Positions 6,148-6,547 of a DNA stretch of 6,547 nucleotides are shown here, in pieces. The DNA lies in contig MEEC01000255.1 of NCBI GenBank assembly GCA_001724315.1, forward strand, positions 1-6,547. Reading direction: 5' to 3'. The notes below the pieces were generated by a model. That model had not been told where the DNA came from, ran no database searches, and saw only the letters and a list, made by a program, of their open reading frames with translations. Every line of letters starts with the position of its first letter. Position 1 is the stretch's first letter. Source of the stretch: Lautropia sp. SCN 70-15. GTDB taxonomy: Bacteria > Pseudomonadota > Gammaproteobacteria > Burkholderiales > Burkholderiaceae_E. The position numbers and the translations under genes were made by a program.

Positions 6148-6233
6148 TCGAGAGCTCCCTGGCCGGAACGGACACCGATGACCATGCGCGCCCCGGCCAG
6201 TCCGGCGGCCTCATGGTCAAAGGTCTTGCCAGG
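6148..6233 (-). promoter_or_regulatory. Expression platform of the riboswitch with competing stems
   Basis: Between aptamer and start codon there are mutually competing complementary segments. Stem X pairs TGACCATG (6212-6219, the aptamer 3' end) with CATGGTCA (6179-6186). Stem Y pairs CTGGCCGG (6193-6200) with CCGGCCAG (6159-6166), touching the ribosome binding site. Stem Z pairs CCTGGC (6228-6233, inside the aptamer core) with GCCAGG (6158-6163), also covering part of the ribosome binding site and nesting outside X. X plus Z would dismantle the aptamer and hide the ribosome binding site. No T-tract follows, so control of translation is more likely than termination. Complementarity is seen directly; the switching order is inferred. 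Confidence 0.6.
6155..6160 (-). promoter_or_regulatory. Ribosome binding site for the TTG-started exporter gene
   Basis: AGGGAG on the minus strand lies seven bases before the TTG at 6147-6145 and decides that unusual start codon. Its first two bases are also the end of an 8-base strand (6159-6166) that can pair with 6193-6200, so access to this site is plausibly the regulated step. Confidence 0.7.
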
Positions 6234-6324
6234 TCGAGAGACTGCGCGCGCCATGGCCGGTGGGCCAAGTGTGTTGACGCGGGCCCCTTCGAATACTGCG
6301 AAGGGCGGCTACTCCCCAATGACG
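6211..6324 (-). promoter_or_regulatory. yybP-ykoY manganese riboswitch aptamer
   Basis: Read on the minus strand, the leader of the exporter gene carries the characteristic yybP-ykoY boxes in order: TTGGGGAGTAGCC (GGGGAGTAGCC at 6307-6317), a GTCAACA loop segment (6272-6278), and GGCAAGACCTTTGACC (6215-6230). The supporting helices are present: P1 from TCAT (6319-6322) with ATGA (6211-6214), a perfect 7-base hairpin CCCTTCG/CGAAGGG (6285-6291 with 6299-6305), and TGGCC/GGCCA (6254-6258 with 6263-6267). In this class the two loop segments dock and bind Mn2+, raising expression of manganese exporters. The downstream gene is of exactly the type this riboswitch usually controls. Confidence 0.93.
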
Positions 6325-6330
6325 GGGCGC

Positions 6331-6336
6331 ATTCTA
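6331..6336 (-). promoter_or_regulatory. Candidate -10 box for the riboswitch-exporter transcript
   Basis: TAGAAT on the minus strand lies just upstream of the riboswitch, so a transcript starting about seven bases downstream would begin immediately before helix P1. No recognisable -35 hexamer lies 16-18 bases further upstream. The assignment rests mainly on position. Confidence 0.35.
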
Positions 6337-6356
6337 CCCGAGTTGCCTTTGGGCGT

Positions 6357-6397
6357 GCGCCCGGGCCGGTCGGGGTAAGCGCCCTGGCCGGTCGGGG
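6357..6397. repeat. 19-bp direct repeat, two copies 22 bases apart
   Basis: GCGCCCGGGCCGGTCGGGG (6357-6375) recurs at 6379-6397 with one mismatch (G to T at the seventh base). The first 13 bases of the first copy also match 5275-5287, at the left end of the other repeat element, so this is a variable leading segment of the dispersed repeat. A small GCCCG/CGGGC hairpin follows near 6402-6415. Confidence 0.75.
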
Positions 6398-6418
6398 ACG
6401 AGCCCGCGCTCGGGCGCC

Positions 6419-6547
6419 GGTGCTGCGCCCCGCTTCGCGGGGTTCGCTCGCCTTCGTCGTCCGCGGCGGCTCGGGCGCAACTCGCGAGCCCTGTGGGCTC
6501 GCTCGGACAGCGCCCTCGCTGATCGCCGCTCCCTTCCGAAGCGCTCG
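6419..6547. repeat. Structured repeat element, copy B, truncated by the window edge
   Basis: This copy matches the core of copy A (5314-5445) in the same orientation. Its hairpin I is shorter (6428-6433 with 6437-6442, loop TTC). The long arm has tiers 6463-6468 with 6524-6529, 6473-6478 with 6510-6515, and 6484-6491 with 6495-6502, and a small hairpin CTTC/GAAG follows at 6533-6541. The unpaired segments of the long arm (GCTC, AACTC, TCGGACA, TCGCTGAT) are identical to those of copy A, while several stem bases differ in compensating fashion. The left 33-base arm seen in copy A is absent here, and any right arm would lie beyond base 6547. No gene is visible in this stretch. Confidence 0.75.

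Noticed and set aside
6274..6297. Plus-strand TTGACG ... AATACT as a promoter
   Set aside because: The spacer is only 12 bases, and the sequences are parts of the riboswitch aptamer on the other strand.
5351..6319. 322-codon minus-strand frame covering the riboswitch, exporter and intergenic repeat
   Set aside because: It is in a different frame from the exporter, with an Arg-rich translation, and it runs through structured non-coding DNA.

Overview
The window is a G+C-rich, gene-dense chromosomal segment. Its proteins (a type III pantothenate kinase of beta-proteobacterial style, an M81/MlrC-like metallopeptidase, amidase-signature enzymes, a UPF0016 exporter) suggest a high-GC betaproteobacterium, probably Burkholderiales. 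That assignment is inferred from protein style and base composition, not from a marker gene.

Layout: positions 1-3202 hold three minus-strand genes, transcribed leftwards in the order M81 metallopeptidase, coaX, amidase. The amidase runs off the left edge. Gaps of 24 and 58 bp suggest one operon, and the second gap carries a GGGAGAA heptamer array. Positions 3203-3350 are a divergent intergenic region containing short palindromes. Plus-strand genes follow: a second, complete amidase (3351-4793) and a small membrane protein with two TM2 domains (4843-5244). A duplicated Shine-Dalgarno/ATG module with a 12-codon mini-ORF lies in front of the TM2 gene. Converging on them is a minus-strand UPF0016/GDT1 family manganese exporter gene (5572-6147, TTG start), preceded by a clear yybP-ykoY manganese riboswitch (about 6211-6324).

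The two non-coding stretches (5245-5571 and about 6337-6547) carry the least ordinary signal. A roughly 130-base element occurs twice in the same orientation. Its single-stranded segments are nearly invariant, while several stems change by compensating base pairs between the copies. The first copy is also enclosed by a perfect 33-bp inverted repeat. The second copy lies upstream of the riboswitch promoter and is cut by the right edge of the window.

Functionally, the M81 enzyme and the two amidases look like amide/peptide catabolism around a divergent promoter, with the CoA-biosynthesis gene coaX embedded among them. The exporter and its riboswitch form an independent Mn2+ homeostasis unit. 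No tRNA, rRNA, CRISPR array, transposase or integrase was seen.
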